This document shows, in pieces, positions 12,389 through 27,002 of a stretch of 64,000 bases of DNA; the first letter of the stretch is position 1; the number at the start of each line of letters is the position of its first letter. This DNA comes from Auanema rhodensis (taxonomy: Eukaryota > Nematoda > Chromadorea > Rhabditida > Rhabditidae), in the NCBI GenBank assembly GCA_964057225.1, contig OZ059898.1, forward strand, positions 14,099,767-14,163,766, written 5' to 3'. The notes beneath the pieces were generated by a model. It ran no database searches. It was not told the DNA's origin and was given only the letters and a program-made list of their open reading frames with translations. Position numbers and translations under genes: made by a program.

Positions 12389-15300
12389 TTGACTTCATTG
12401 ATAATTACGAATGAAAAGCAGAAACATATTTTTTCAACGTTTCACATCAAAAATTCAAAAATGGACAAGCTCAAGTACTTTCAAAATCTTTGCAACATAT
12501 TGCAATCAAATCGTTCACAAAAAATGAAAAATGTATGCGTTCGGGGGGAATCGAACCCCCGTCGAATGCTTGGAAGGCATCCATGCTGACCATTACACCA
12601 CGAACGCTACGATAGCTCTTGAACTATTAGATTAGATGAGTTGACACATCTTTGACTTCATTGATAATTACGAATGAAAAGCAGAAACATATTTTTTCAA
12701 CGTTTCACATCAAAAAATCAAAAATGGACAAGCTCAAGTATTTTCAAAATCTTTGCAACATATTGCATTCAAATCGTTCACAAAAAATGAAAAATGTATG
12801 CGTTCGGGGGGAATCGAACCCCCGTCGAATGCTTGGAAGGCATCCATGCTGACCATTACACCACGAACGCTACGATGGCTCTTGAACTATTTGATTAGAT
12901 GAGTTGACACATCTTTGACTTCATTGATAATTACGAATGAAAAGCAGTAACATATTTTTTTCAAACGTTTCACATCAAAAATTCAAAAATGGACAAGCTC
13001 AAATATTTTCAAAATCTTTGCAACATATTGCAATCAAATCGTTCACAAAAAATGAAAAATGTATGCGTTCGGGGGGAATCGAACCCCCGTCGAATGCTTG
13101 GAAGGCATCCATGCTGACCATTACACCACGAACGCTACGATGGCTCTTGAACTATTTGATTAGATGAGTTGACACATCTTTGACTTCATTGATAATTACG
13201 AATGAAAAGCAGTAACATATTTTTTTCAAACGTTTCACATCAAAAATTCAAAAATGGACAAGCTCAAATATTTTCAAAATCTTTGCAACATATTGCAATC
13301 AAATCGTTCACAAAAAATGAAAAATGTATGCGTTCGGGGGGAATCGAACCCCCGTCGAATGCTTGGAAGGCATCCATGCTGACCATTACACCACGAACGC
13401 TACGATGGCTCTTGAACTATTTGATTAGATGAGTTGACACATCTTTGACTTCATTGATAATTACGAATGAAAAGCAGTAACATATTTTTTTCAAACGTTT
13501 CACATCAAAAATTCAAAAATGGACAAGCTCAAGTATTTTCAAAATCTTTGCAACATATTGCAATCAAATCGTTCACAAAAAATGAAAAATGTATGCGTTC
13601 GGGGGGAATCGAACCCCCGTCGAATGCTTGGAAGGCATCCATGCTGACCATTACACCACGAACGCTACAATAGGTTGTGAACTATTAGATTAGATGAGTT
13701 GACACATCTTTGACTTCATTGATAATTACGAATGAAAAGCAGAAACATATTTTTTCAACGTTTCACATCAAAAATTCAAAAATGGACAAGCTCAAGTACT
13801 TTCAAAATCTTTGCAACATATTGCAAAACGTCAAACCATTCTTAAAAAATGAAAAATGTATGCGTTCGGGGGGAATCGAACCCCCGTCGAATGCTTGGAA
13901 GGCATCCATGCTGACCATTACACCACGAACGCTACGATGGCTCTTGAACTATTAGATTAGATAAGTTGACACATCTTTGACTTCATTGATAATTACGAAT
14001 GAAAAGCAGAAACATATTTTTTCAACGTTTCACATCAAAAATTCAAAAATGGACAAGCTCAAGTACTTTCAAAATCTTTGCAACATATTGCAAAACGTCA
14101 AACCATTCTTAAAAAATGAAAAATGTATGCGTTCGGGGGGAATCGAACCCCCGTCGAATGCTTGGAAGGCATCCATGCTGACCATTACACCACGAACGCT
14201 ACGATGGCTCTTGAACTATTAGATTAGATAAGTTGACACATCTTTGACTTCATTGATAATTACGAATGAAAAGCAGAAACATATTTTTTCAACGTTTCAC
14301 ATCAAAAATTCAAAAATGGACAAGCTCAAGTACTTTCAAAATCTTTGCAACATATTGCAAAACGTCAAACCATTCTTAAAAAATGAAAAATGTATGCGTT
14401 CGGGGGGAATCGAACCCCCGTCGAATGCTTGGAAGGCATCCATGCTGACCATTACACCACGAACGCTACGATGGCTCTTGAACTATTTGATTAGATGAGT
14501 TGACACATCTTTGACTTCATTGATAATTACGAATGAAAAGCAGTAACATATTTTTTTCAAACGTTCCACATCGAAAATTCAAAAATGGACAAGCTAAAGT
14601 ACTTTCAAAATCTTTGCAACATATTGCAATCAAATCATTCACAAAAAATGAAAAATGTATGCGTTCGGGGGGAATCGAACCCCCGTCGAATGCTTGGAAG
14701 GCATCCATGCTGACCATTACACCACGAACGCTACAATAGGTTGTGAACTATTAGATTAGATGAGTTGACACATCTTTGACTTCATTGATAATTACGAATG
14801 AAAAGCAGAAACATATTTTTTCAACGTTTCACATCAAAAATTCAAAAATGGACAAGCTAAAGTACTTTCAAAATCTTTGCAACATATTGCAATCAAATCG
14901 TTCACAAAAAATGAAAAATGTATGCGTTCGGGGGGAATCGAACCCCCGTCGAATGCTTGGAAGGCATCCATGCTGACCATTACACCACGAACGCTACGAT
15001 GGCTCTTGAACTATTTGATTAGATGAGTTGACACATCTTTGACTTCATTGATAATTACGAATGAAAAGCAGTAACATATTTTTTTCAAACGTTCCACATC
15101 GAAAATTCAAAAATGGACAAGCTCAAGTATTTTCAAAATCTTTGCAACATATTGCAATCAAATCGTTCACAAAAAATGAAAAATGTATGCGTTCGGGGGG
15201 AATCGAACCCCCGTCGAATGCTTGGAAGGCATCCATGCTGACCATTACACCACGAACGCTACAATAGGTTGTGAACTATTAGATTAGATGAGTTGACACA

Positions 15301-18300
15301 TCTTTGACTTCATTGATAATTACGAATGAAAAGCAGAAACATATTTTTTCAACGTTTCACATCAAAAATTCAAAAATGGACAAGCTAAAGTACTTTCAAA
15401 ATCTTTGCAACATATTGCAATCAAATCATTCACAAAAAATGAAAAATGTATGCGTTCGGGGGGAATCGAACCCCCGTCGAATGCTTGGAAGGCATCCATG
15501 CTGACCATTACACCACGAACGCTACAATAGGTTGTGAACTATTAGATTAGATGAGTTGACACATCTTTGACTTCATTGATAATTACGAATGAAAAGCAGT
15601 AACATATTTTTTTCAAACGTTTCACATCAAAAATTCAAAAATGGACAAGCTCAAGTACTTTCAAAATCTTTGCAACATATTGCAAAACGTCAAACCATTC
15701 TTAAAAAATGAAAAATGTATGCGTTCGGGGGGAATCGAACCCCCGTCGAATGCTTGGAAGGCATCCATGCTGACCATTACACCACGAACGCTACGATGGC
15801 TCTTGAACTATTTGATTAGATGAGTTGACACATCTTTGACTTCATTGATAATTACGAATGAAAAGCAGTAACATATTTTTTTCAAACGTTCCACATCGAA
15901 AATTCAAAAATGGACAAGCTCAAGTATTTTCAAAATCTTTGCAACATATTGCAATCAAATCGTTCACAAAAAATGAAAAATGTATGCGTTCGGGGGGAAT
16001 CGAACCCCCGTCGAATGCTTGGAAGGCATCCATGCTGACCATTACACCACGAACGCTACGATGGCTCTTGAACTATTTGATTAGATGAGTTGACACATCT
16101 TTGACTTCATTGATAATTACGAATGAAAAGCAGTAACATATTTTTTTCAAACGTTTCACATCAAAAATTCAAAAATGGACAAGCTCAAGTACTTTCAAAA
16201 TCTTTGCAACATATTGCAAAACGTCAAACCATTCTTAAAAAATGAAAAATGTATGCGTTCGGGGGGAATCGAACCCCCGTCGAATGCTTGGAAGGCATCC
16301 ATGCTGACCATTACACCACGAACGCTACAATAGGTTGTGAACTATTAGATTAGATGAGTTGACACATCTTTGACTTCATATATAATTACGAATGAAAAGC
16401 AGTAACATATTTTTTTCAAACGTTTCACATCAAAAATTCAAAAATGGACAAGCTCAAGTACTTTCAAAATCTTTGCAACATATTGCAAAACGTCAAACCA
16501 TTCAGCAAAAATGAAAAATGTATGCGTTCGGGGGGAATCGAACCCCCGTCGAATGCTTGGAAGGCATCCATGCTGACCATTACACCACGAACGCTACAAT
16601 AGGTTGTGAACTATTAGATTAGATGAGTTGACACATCTTTGACTTCATTGATAATTACGAATGAAAAGCAGAAACATATTTTTTCAACGTTTCACATCAA
16701 AAATTCAAAAATGGACAAGCTCAAGTACTTTCAAAATCTTTGCAACATATTGCAATCAAATCGTTCACAAAAAATGAAAAATGTATGCGTTCGGGGGGAA
16801 TCGAACCCCCGTCGAATGCTTGGAAGGCATCCATGCTGACCATTACACCACGAACGCTACGATGGCTCTTGAACTATTAGATTAGATGAGTTGACACATC
16901 TTTGACTTCATTGATAATTACGAATGAAAAGCAGAAACATATTTTTTCAACGTTTCACATCAAAAATTCAAAAATGGACAAGCTCAAGTACTTTCAAAAT
17001 CTTTGCAACATATTGCAAAACGTCAAACCATTCTTAAAAAATGAAAAATGTATGCGTTCGGGGGGAATCGAACCCCCGTCGAATGCTTGGAAGGCATCCA
17101 TGCTGACCATTACACCACGAACGCTACGATGGCTCTTGAACTATTAGATTAGATGAGTTGACACATCTTTGACTTCATTGATAATTACGAATGAAAAGCA
17201 GAAACATATTTTTTCAACGTTTCACATCAAAAATTCAAAAATGGACAAGCTCAAGTACTTTCAAAATCTTTGCAACATATTGCAATCAAATCGTTCACAA
17301 AAAATGAAAAATGTATGCGTTCGGGGGGAATCGAACCCCCGTCGAATGCTTGGAAGGCATCCATGCTGACCATTACACCACGAACGCTACGATGGCTCTT
17401 GAACTATTAGATTAGATGAGTTGACACATCTTTGACTTCATTGATAATTACGAATGAAAAGCAGAAACATATTTTTTCAACGTTTCACATCAAAAAATCA
17501 AAAATGGACAAGCTCAAGTATTTTCAAAATCTTTGCAACATATTGCATTCAAATCGTTCACAAAAAATGAAAAATGTATGCGTTCGGGGGGAATCGAACC
17601 CCCGTCGAATGCTTGGAAGGCATCCATGCTGACCATTACACCACGAACGCTACGATGGCTCTTGAACTATTTGATTAGATGAGTTGACACATCTTTGACT
17701 TCATTGATAATTACGAATGAAAAGCAGTAACATATTTTTTTCAAACGTTTCACATCAAAAATTCAAAAATGGACAAGCTCAAATATTTTCAAAATCTTTG
17801 CAACATATTGCAATCAAATCGTTCACAAAAAATGAAAAATGTATGCGTTCGGGGGGAATCGAACCCCCGTCGAATGCTTGGAAGGCATCCATGCTGACCA
17901 TTACACCACGAACGCTACGATGGCTCTTGAACTATTTGATTAGATGAGTTGACACATCTTTGACTTCATTGATAATTACGAATGAAAAGCAGTAACATAT
18001 TTTTTTCAAACGTTTCACATCAAAAATTCAAAAATGGACAAGCTCAAATATTTTCAAAATCTTTGCAACATATTGCAATCAAATCGTTCACAAAAAATGA
18101 AAAATGTATGCGTTCGGGGGGAATCGAACCCCCGTCGAATGCTTGGAAGGCATCCATGCTGACCATTACACCACGAACGCTACGATGGCTCTTGAACTAT
18201 TTGATTAGATGAGTTGACACATCTTTGACTTCATTGATAATTACGAATGAAAAGCAGTAACATATTTTTTTCAAACGTTTCACATCAAAAATTCAAAAAT

Positions 18301-21300
18301 GGACAAGCTCAAGTATTTTCAAAATCTTTGCAACATATTGCAATCAAATCGTTCACAAAAAATGAAAAATGTATGCGTTCGGGGGGAATCGAACCCCCGT
18401 CGAATGCTTGGAAGGCATCCATGCTGACCATTACACCACGAACGCTACAATAGGTTGTGAACTATTAGATTAGATGAGTTGACACATCTTTGACTTCATT
18501 GATAATTACGAATGAAAAGCAGAAACATATTTTTTCAACGTTTCACATCAAAAATTCAAAAATGGACAAGCTAAAGTACTTTCAAAATCTTTGCAACATA
18601 TTGCAATCAAATCGTTCACAAAAAATGAAAAATGTATGCGTTCGGGGGGAATCGAACCCCCGTCGAATGCTTGGAAGGCATCCATGCTGACCATTACACC
18701 ACGAACGCTACGATGGCTCTTGAACTATTAGATTAGATAAGTTGACACATCTTTGACTTCATTGATAATTACGAATGAAAAGCAGAAACATATTTTTTCA
18801 ACGTTTCACATCAAAAATTCAAAAATGGACAAGCTCAAGTACTTTCAAAATCTTTGCAACATATTGCAAAACGTCAAACCATTCTTAAAAAATGAAAAAT
18901 GTATGCGTTCGGGGGGAATCGAACCCCCGTCGAATGCTTGGAAGGCATCCATGCTGACCATTACACCACGAACGCTACGATGGCTCTTGAACTATTAGAT
19001 TAGATAAGTTGACACATCTTTGACTTCATTGATAATTACGAATGAAAAGCAGAAACATATTTTTTCAACGTTTCACATCAAAAATTCAAAAATGGACAAG
19101 CTCAAGTACTTTCAAAATCTTTGCAACATATTGCAAAACGTCAAACCATTCTTAAAAAATGAAAAATGTATGCGTTCGGGGGGAATCGAACCCCCGTCGA
19201 ATGCTTGGAAGGCATCCATGCTGACCATTACACCACGAACGCTACGATGGCTTTTGAACTATTTGATTAGATGAGTTGACACATCTTTGACTTCATTGAT
19301 AATTACGAATGAAAAGCAGAAACATATTTTTTCAACGTTTCACATCAAAAATTCAAAAATGGACAAGCTAAAGTACTTTCAAAATCTTTGCAACATATTG
19401 CAATCAAATCGTTCACAAAAAATGAAAAATGTATGCGTTCGGGGGGAATCGAACCCCCGTCGAATGCTTGGAAGGCATCCATGCTGACCATTACACCACG
19501 AACGCTACAATAGGTTGTGAACTATTAGATTAGATGAGTTGACACATCTTTGACTTCATTGATAATTACGAATGAAAAGCAGAAACATATTTTTTCAACG
19601 TTTCACATCAAAAATTCAAAAATGGACAAGCTAAAGTACTTTCAAAATCTTTGCAACATATTGCAATCAAATCGTTCACAAAAAATGAAAAATGTATGCG
19701 TTCGGGGGGAATCGAACCCCCGTCGAATGCTTGGAAGGCATCCATGCTGACCATTACACCACGAACGCTACAATAGGTTGTGAACTATTAGATTAGATGA
19801 GTTGACACATCTTTGACTTCATTGATAATTACGAATGAAAAGCAGAAACATATTTTTTCAAACGTTCCACATCGAAAATTCAAAAATGGACAAGCTAAAG
19901 TACTTTCAAAATCTTTGCAACATATTGCAATCAAATCATTCACAAAAAATGAAAAATGTATGCGTTCGGGGGGAATCGAACCCCCGTCGAATGCTTGGAA
20001 GGCATCCATGCTGACCATTACACCACGAACGCTACAATAGGTTGTGAACTATTAGATTAGATGAGTTGACACATCTTTGACTTCATTGATAATTACGAAT
20101 GAAAAGCAGAAACATATTTTTTCAACGTTTCACATCAAAAATTCAAAAATGGACAAGCTAAAGTACTTTCAAAATCTTTGCAACATATTGCAATCAAATC
20201 GTTCACAAAAAATGAAAAATGTATGCGTTCGGGGGGAATCGAACCCCCGTCGAATGCTTGGAAGGCATCCATGCTGACCATTACACCACGAACGCTACGA
20301 TGGCTCTTGAACTATTTGATTAGATGAGTTGACACATCTTTGACTTCATTGATAATTACGAATGAAAAGCAGTAACATATTTTTTTCAAACGTTCCACAT
20401 CGAAAATTCAAAAATGGACAAGCTCAAGTATTTTCAAAATCTTTGCAACATATTGCAATCAAATCGTTCACAAAAAATGAAAAATGTATGCGTTCGGGGG
20501 GAATCGAACCCCCGTCGAATGCTTGGAAGGCATCCATGCTGACCATTACACCACGAACGCTACAATAGGTTGTGAACTATTAGATTAGATGAGTTGACAC
20601 ATCTTTGACTTCATTGATAATTACGAATGAAAAGCAGAAACATATTTTTTCAACGTTTCACATCAAAAATTCAAAAATGGACAAGCTAAAGTACTTTCAA
20701 AATCTTTGCAACATATTGCAATCAAATCATTCACAAAAAATGAAAAATGTATGCGTTCGGGGGGAATCGAACCCCCGTCGAATGCTTGGAAGGCATCCAT
20801 GCTGACCATTACACCACGAACGCTACAATAGGTTGTGAACTATTAGATTAGATGAGTTGACACATCTTTGACTTCATTGATAATTACGAATGAAAAGCAG
20901 TAACATATTTTTTTCAAACGTTTCACATCAAAAATTCAAAAATGGACAAGCTCAAGTACTTTCAAAATCTTTGCAACATATTGCAAAACGTCAAACCATT
21001 CTTAAAAAATGAAAAATGTATGCGTTCGGGGGGAATCGAACCCCCGTCGAATGCTTGGAAGGCATCCATGCTGACCATTACACCACGAACGCTACGATGG
21101 CTCTTGAACTATTTGATTAGATGAGTTGACACATCTTTGACTTCATTGATAATTACGAATGAAAAGCAGTAACATATTTTTTTCAAACGTTCCACATCGA
21201 AAATTCAAAAATGGACAAGCTCAAGTATTTTCAAAATCTTTGCAACATATTGCAATCAAATCGTTCACAAAAAATGAAAAATGTATGCGTTCGGGGGGAA

Positions 21301-21927
21301 TCGAACCCCCGTCGAATGCTTGGAAGGCATCCATGCTGACCATTACACCACGAACGCTACGATGGCTCTTGAACTATTTGATTAGATGAGTTGACACATC
21401 TTTGACTTCATTGATAATTACGAATGAAAAGCAGTAACATATTTTTTTCAAACGTTTCACATCAAAAATTCAAAAATGGACAAGCTCAAGTACTTTCAAA
21501 ATCTTTGCAACATATTGCAAAACGTCAAACCATTCTTAAAAAATGAAAAATGTATGCGTTCGGGGGGAATCGAACCCCCGTCGAATGCTTGGAAGGCATC
21601 CATGCTGACCATTACACCACGAACGCTACAATAGGTTGTGAACTATTAGATTAGATGAGTTGACACATCTTTGACTTCATATATAATTACGAATGAAAAG
21701 CAGTAACATATTTTTTTCAAACGTTTCACATCAAAAATTCAAAAATGGACAAGCTCAAGTACTTTCAAAATCTTTGCAACATATTGCAAAACGTCAAACC
21801 ATTCAGCAAAAATGAAAAATGTATGCGTTCGGGGGGAATCGAACCCCCGTCGAATGCTTGGAAGGCATCCATGCTGACGATTACACCACGAACGCTACGA
21901 TGGCTCTTGAACTATTTGATTAGATGA
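12389..21927 (-). repeat. large higher-order duplication in the tRNA array
   Basis: The units with tRNAs at 12536-13594 recur 4780 bp to the right (17316-18374), those at 14128 and 14395 recur at +4776, and the eight units with tRNAs at 14660-16523 recur at +5301 (19961-21824). Rare markers are shared, such as 'aagctaaagtac', 'tcaaatcattcac' and 'ccattcagcaaaaatg'. The step from 4776 to 5301 means about two units (525 bp) were gained in the right block or lost in the left one after the duplication. Confidence 0.75.
21824..21895 (-). tRNA. tRNA-Gly(UCC), D-loop G18C variant
   Basis: The plus strand reads gctgacgattac for gctgaccattac, replacing the first G of the conserved D-loop GG by C. G18 normally contacts base 55, and the GG is part of the A box, so this copy may be weak. 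Its partner at 16523, 5301 bp to the left, has the normal base. Confidence 0.88.
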
Positions 21928-24217
21928 GTTGACACATCTTTGACTTCATTGATAATTACGAATGAAAAGCAGTAACATATTTTTTTCAAACGTTCCACAT
22001 CGAAAATTCAAAAATGGACAAGCTCAAGTATTTTCAAAATCTTTGCAACATATTGCAATCAAATCGTTCACAAAAAATGAAAAATGTATGCGTTCGGGGG
22101 GAATCGAACCCCCGTCGAATGCTTGGAAGGCATCCATGCTGACCATTACACCACGAACGCTACGATGGCTCTTGAACTATTTGATTAGATGAGTTGACAC
22201 ATCTTTGACTTCATTGATAATTACGAATGAAAAGCAGTAACATATTTTTTTCAAACGTTCCACATCGAAAATTCAAAAATGGACAAGCTCAAGTATTTTC
22301 AAAATCTTTGCAACATATTGCAATCAAATCGTTCACAAAAAATGAAAAATGTATGCGTTCGGGGGGAATCGAACCCCCGTCGAATGCTTGGAAGGCATCC
22401 ATGCTGACCATTACACCACGAACGCTACGATGGCTCTTGAACTATTTGATTAGATGAGTTGACACATCTTTGACTTCATTGATAATTACGAATGAAAAGC
22501 AGTAACATATTTTTTTCAAACGTTCCACATCGAAAATTCAAAAATGGACAAGCTCAAGTATTTTCAAAATCTTTGCAACATATTGCAATCAAATCGTTCA
22601 CAAAAAATGAAAAATGTATGCGTTCGGGGGGAATCGAACCCCCGTCGAATGCTTGGAAGGCATCCATGCTGACCATTACACCACGAACGCTACGATGGCT
22701 CTTGAACTATTTGATTAGATGAGTTGACACATCTTTGACTTCATTGATAATTACGAATGAAAAGCAGTAACATATTTTTTTCAAACGTTTCACATCAAAA
22801 ATTCAAAAATGGACAAGCTCAAGTACTTTCAAAATCTTTGCAACATATTGCAAAACGTCAAACCATTCTTAAAAAATGAAAAATGTTTGCGTTCGGGGGG
22901 AATCGAACCCCCGTCGAATGCTTGGAAGGCATCCATGCTGACCATTACACCACGAACGCTACAATAGGTTGTGAACTATTAGATTAGATGAGTTGACACA
23001 TCTTTGACTTCATTGATAATTACGAATGAAAAGCAGTAACATATTTTTTTCAAACGTTTCACATCAAAAATTCAAAAATGGACAAGCTCAAGTATTTTCA
23101 AAATCTTTGCAACATATTGCAATCAAATCATTCACAAAAAATGAAAAATGTATGCGTTCGGGGGGAATCGAACCCCCGTCGAATGCTTGGAAGGCATCCA
23201 TGCTGACCATTACACCACGAACGCTACGATGGCTCTTGAACTATTAGATTAGATGAGTTGACACATCTTTGACTTCATATATAATTACGAATGAAAAGCA
23301 GAAACATATTTTTTTCAAACGTTTCACATCAAAAATTCAAAAATGGACAAGCTCAAGTATTTTCAAAATCTTTGCAACATATTGCAATCAAATCATTCAC
23401 AAAAAATGAAAAATGTATGCGTTCGGGGGGAATCGAACCCCCGTCGAATGCTTGGAAGGCATCCATGCTGACCATTACACCACGAACGCTACGATGGCTC
23501 TTGAACTATTAGATTAGATGAGTTGACACATCTTTGACTTCATTGATAATTACGAATGAAAAGCAGAAACATATTTTTTCAACGTTTCACATCAAAAAAT
23601 CAAAAATGGACAAGCTCAAGTATTTTCAAAATCTTTGCAACATATTGCAAAACGTCAAACCATTCTTAAAAAATGAAAAATGTATGCGTTCGGGGGGAAT
23701 CGAACCCCCGTCGAATGCTTGGAAGGCATCCATGCTGACCATTACACCACGAACGCTACGATGGCTCTTGAACTATTAGATTAGATGAGTTGACACATCT
23801 TTGACTTCATATATAATTACGAATGAAAAGCAGTAACATATTTTTTCAAACGTTTCACATCAAAAATTCAAAAATGGACAAGCTCAAGTATTTTCAAAAT
23901 CTTTGCAACATATTGCAAAACGTCAAACCATTCTTAAAAAATGAAAAATGTATGCGTTCGGGGGGAATCGAACCCCCGTCGAATGCTTGGAAGGCATCCA
24001 TGCTGACCATTACACCACGAACGCTACAATAGGTTGTGAACTATTAGATTAGATGAGTTGACACATCTTTGACTTCATATATAATTACGAATGAAAAGCA
24101 GTAACATATTTTTTTCAAACGTTTCACATCAAAAATTCAAAAATGGACAAGCTCAAGTATTTTCAAAATCTTTGCAACATATTGCAATCCAATCATTCAC
24201 AAAAAATGAAAAATGTT

Positions 24218-24288
24218 TGCGTTCGGGGGGAATCGAACCCCGTCGAATGCTTGGAAGGCATCCATGCTGACCATTACACCACGAACGC
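24218..24288 (-). tRNA. tRNA-Gly(UCC), T-stem deletion (71 nt)
   Basis: Only four C instead of five on the plus strand, so the 5' side of the T stem is one G short of the 3' side. Likely defective. The identical lesion at 25547-25617, exactly 1329 bp to the right, shows the defective unit was itself duplicated. Confidence 0.88.
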
Positions 24289-25546
24289 TACAATAGGTTG
24301 TGAACTATTAGATTAGATGAGTTGACACATCTTTGACTTCATTGATAATTACGAATGAAAAGCAGTAACATATTTTTTTCAAACGTTTCACATCAAAAAT
24401 TCAAAAATGGACAAGCTCAAGTATTTTCAAAATCTTTGCAACATATTGCAATCAAATCATTCACAAAAAATGAAAAATGTATGCGTTCGGGGGGAATCGA
24501 ACCCCCGTCGAATGCTTGGAAGGCATCCATGCTGACCATTACACCACGAACGCTACGATGGCTCTTGAACTATTAGATTAGATGAGTTGACACATCTTTG
24601 ACTTCATATATAATTACGAATGAAAAGCAGAAACATATTTTTTTCAAACGTTTCACATCAAAAATTCAAAAATGGACAAGCTCAAGTATTTTCAAAATCT
24701 TTGCAACATATTGCAATCAAATCATTCACAAAAAATGAAAAATGTATGCGTTCGGGGGGAATCGAACCCCCGTCGAATGCTTGGAAGGCATCCATGCTGA
24801 CCATTACACCACGAACGCTACGATGGCTCTTGAACTATTAGATTAGATGAGTTGACACATCTTTGACTTCATTGATAATTACGAATGAAAAGCAGAAACA
24901 TATTTTTTCAACGTTTCACATCAAAAAATCAAAAATGGACAAGCTCAAGTATTTTCAAAATCTTTGCAACATATTGCAAAACGTCAAACCATTCTTAAAA
25001 AATGAAAAATGTATGCGTTCGGGGGGAATCGAACCCCCGTCGAATGCTTGGAAGGCATCCATGCTGACCATTACACCACGAACGCTACGATGGCTCTTGA
25101 ACTATTAGATTAGATGAGTTGACACATCTTTGACTTCATATATAATTACGAATGAAAAGCAGTAACATATTTTTTCAAACGTTTCACATCAAAAATTCAA
25201 AAATGGACAAGCTCAAGTATTTTCAAAATCTTTGCAACATATTGCAAAACGTCAAACCATTCTTAAAAAATGAAAAATGTATGCGTTCGGGGGGAATCGA
25301 ACCCCCGTCGAATGCTTGGAAGGCATCCATGCTGACCATTACACCACGAACGCTACAATAGGTTGTGAACTATTAGATTAGATGAGTTGACACATCTTTG
25401 ACTTCATATATAATTACGAATGAAAAGCAGTAACATATTTTTTTCAAACGTTTCACATCAAAAATTCAAAAATGGACAAGCTCAAGTATTTTCAAAATCT
25501 TTGCAACATATTGCAATCCAATCATTCACAAAAAATGAAAAATGTT

Positions 25547-25617
25547 TGCGTTCGGGGGGAATCGAACCCCGTCGAATGCTTGGAAGGCATCCATGCTGAC
25601 CATTACACCACGAACGC
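25547..25617 (-). tRNA. tRNA-Gly(UCC), T-stem deletion (71 nt)
   Basis: Second copy of the one-base T-stem deletion, at an offset of 1329 bp from 24218. Confidence 0.88.
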
Positions 25618-25984
25618 TACAATAGGTTGTGAACTATTAGATTAGATGAGTTGACACATCTTTGACTTCATATATAATTACGAATGAAAAGCAGTAACAT
25701 ATTTTTTTCAAACGTTTCACATCAAAAATTCAAAAATGGACAAGCTCAAGTATTTTCAAAATCTTTGCAACATATTGCAAAACGTCAAACCATTCTTAAA
25801 AAATGAAAAATGTATGCGTTCGGGGGGAATCGAACCCCCGTCGAATGCTTGGAAGGCATCCATGCTGACCATTACACCACGAACGCTACGATGGCTCTTG
25901 AACTATTAGATTAGATGAGTTGACACATCTTTGACTTTATTGATAATTACGAATGAAAAGCAGTAACATATTTTTTCAACGTTT

Positions 25985-27002
25985 TGTTCCGTTGCAAATC
26001 AAATATGGGTATTGACTGAATAAAGTTTGTACTCTGTGTTTTTATTTTTGTGCACTTTGCTCTGTTTTCGTCAAGAAAATGGACTTATGTTTGCAATCTT
26101 TTCCTCATTCCTTTTCCCTTAAATAGCATGTTTTGCTCAAAATGTTTTCGACATTGTGCATGCTAATGAGGTTTGAGGAGAGTTATTGAAAAGGCTGTCC
26201 TTTTTCTTGATCAAAATAAGCAAAAGTGCGTTTTCCTAAGCGAATTTCTTTTTAAAAATGAGAAAAATACGTCTATTTTTAAACATTTCCAATTTACTTA
26301 GGATTACTGTAGGAAATAAGGGGTATCTTATGAGTTGAAACAACGAAATGATTTGAGGAAGGTGACATAATCTACGGGGATAAAATCCGTAGCAGTTATG
26401 CTTCCGCCAACTTGACCTGACTGTCAAATAAGAGCTGAGAAGTCTTATTGCAGATTTACCAGGCTTTTTCGGACTAGTGTGGTCTCTTTTTATATTCAAT
26501 TTATGTAACCGTTTTTGGTTTCCCGCAAAATAATATGTAAAATGATCTTTTACGTCTGAATATAATAATTTTTCAAAATTCTAGTCCTGACCACAAAATA
26601 TACAAACTATAATCAATTGCGCGCGTCTTATAACTTTTTGTTCCAATAATCAAACTTCTCTATGCCCAAAAAAAAAATGTGAACAATTATAATTTCTCGT
26701 TTGGCGAAATTGTCCTCTATTTCAATCCAAACGTCCTCAAAATGGCATGAGAAGCGGTACAAGATACGATATAGAAAAGGGTGGACATTCAGACGGTTTT
26801 AAATTGAGGACGGTGGGCAAAAATTTTTATTGGTCCTATCTCGCATTTAAGCGAGATCCCTTGTATCTGTACCTTAAAACAAATTGGCGCCTTCATTTTG
26901 TTGTTTCAAGTGGAGGAATTTATAATTTAGAATGCAAAAATGGACTTTTACAATAAAAAAAATTTTTTTTTTTTCAAAAGATGAGTTCGAGGTGGAACCT
27001 CC
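25985..27002. other. AT-rich non-array sequence, no gene seen
   Basis: The array stops at 25984 within 'aacgttt' and continues as tgttccgttgc. The next kilobase is AT-rich, has no convincing reading frame on either strand and an A/T homopolymer region around 26953-26974. The junction GTTCCGTT resembles the end of the LTR that starts at 27003 (ACGTTCCGTT), so this may be remains of a related element. I cannot assign it. Confidence 0.5.

Larger units (their letters stand above)
22960..25617 (-). repeat. recent tandem duplication of five tRNA units (1329 bp)
   Basis: The tRNAs at 23153, 23418, 23685, 23953 and 24218 recur at 24482, 24747, 25014, 25282 and 25547, all at +1329 bp, including the one-base deletion in the fifth tRNA and the 'atccaatcattcac' spacer marker. 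The copies looked identical wherever I compared them, so this is among the youngest events in the array. Confidence 0.8.
2420..25984 (-). repeat. tRNA-Gly(UCC) tandem array, segment 2 (89 copies)
   Basis: tRNA left ends (each 72 bp, minus strand): 2480 2743 3006 3269 3532 3795 4058 4321 4584 4847 5110 5379 5642 5905 6168 6437 6706 6969 7232 7497 7762 8025 8294 8563 8826 9089 9358 9621 9884 10147 10412 10677 10940 11203 11466 11735 12004 12273 12536 12799 13064 13329 13594 13861 14128 14395 14660 14923 15188 15451 15720 15985 16254 16523 16786 17053 17316 17579 17844 18109 18374 18637 18904 19171 19434 19697 19961 20224 20489 20752 21021 21286 21555 21824 22089 22354 22619 22888 23153 23418 23685 23953 24218 24482 24747 25014 25282 25547 25815. 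Unit lengths are 263, 264, 265, 267, 268 or 269 bp, set by small indels in the spacer. Short reading frames of 60-84 codons through the spacer are by-products of the repeat. Confidence 0.97.

Noticed and set aside
1-25984. Array as a pure assembly artefact
   Set aside because: Units differ by shared, nested markers and indels that form a coherent duplication history, which a simple artefact would not give. The exact copy number is still uncertain.
26236-26499. 87-codon minus-strand frame in the AT-rich block
   Set aside because: No motif and no splice or element context; likely chance.
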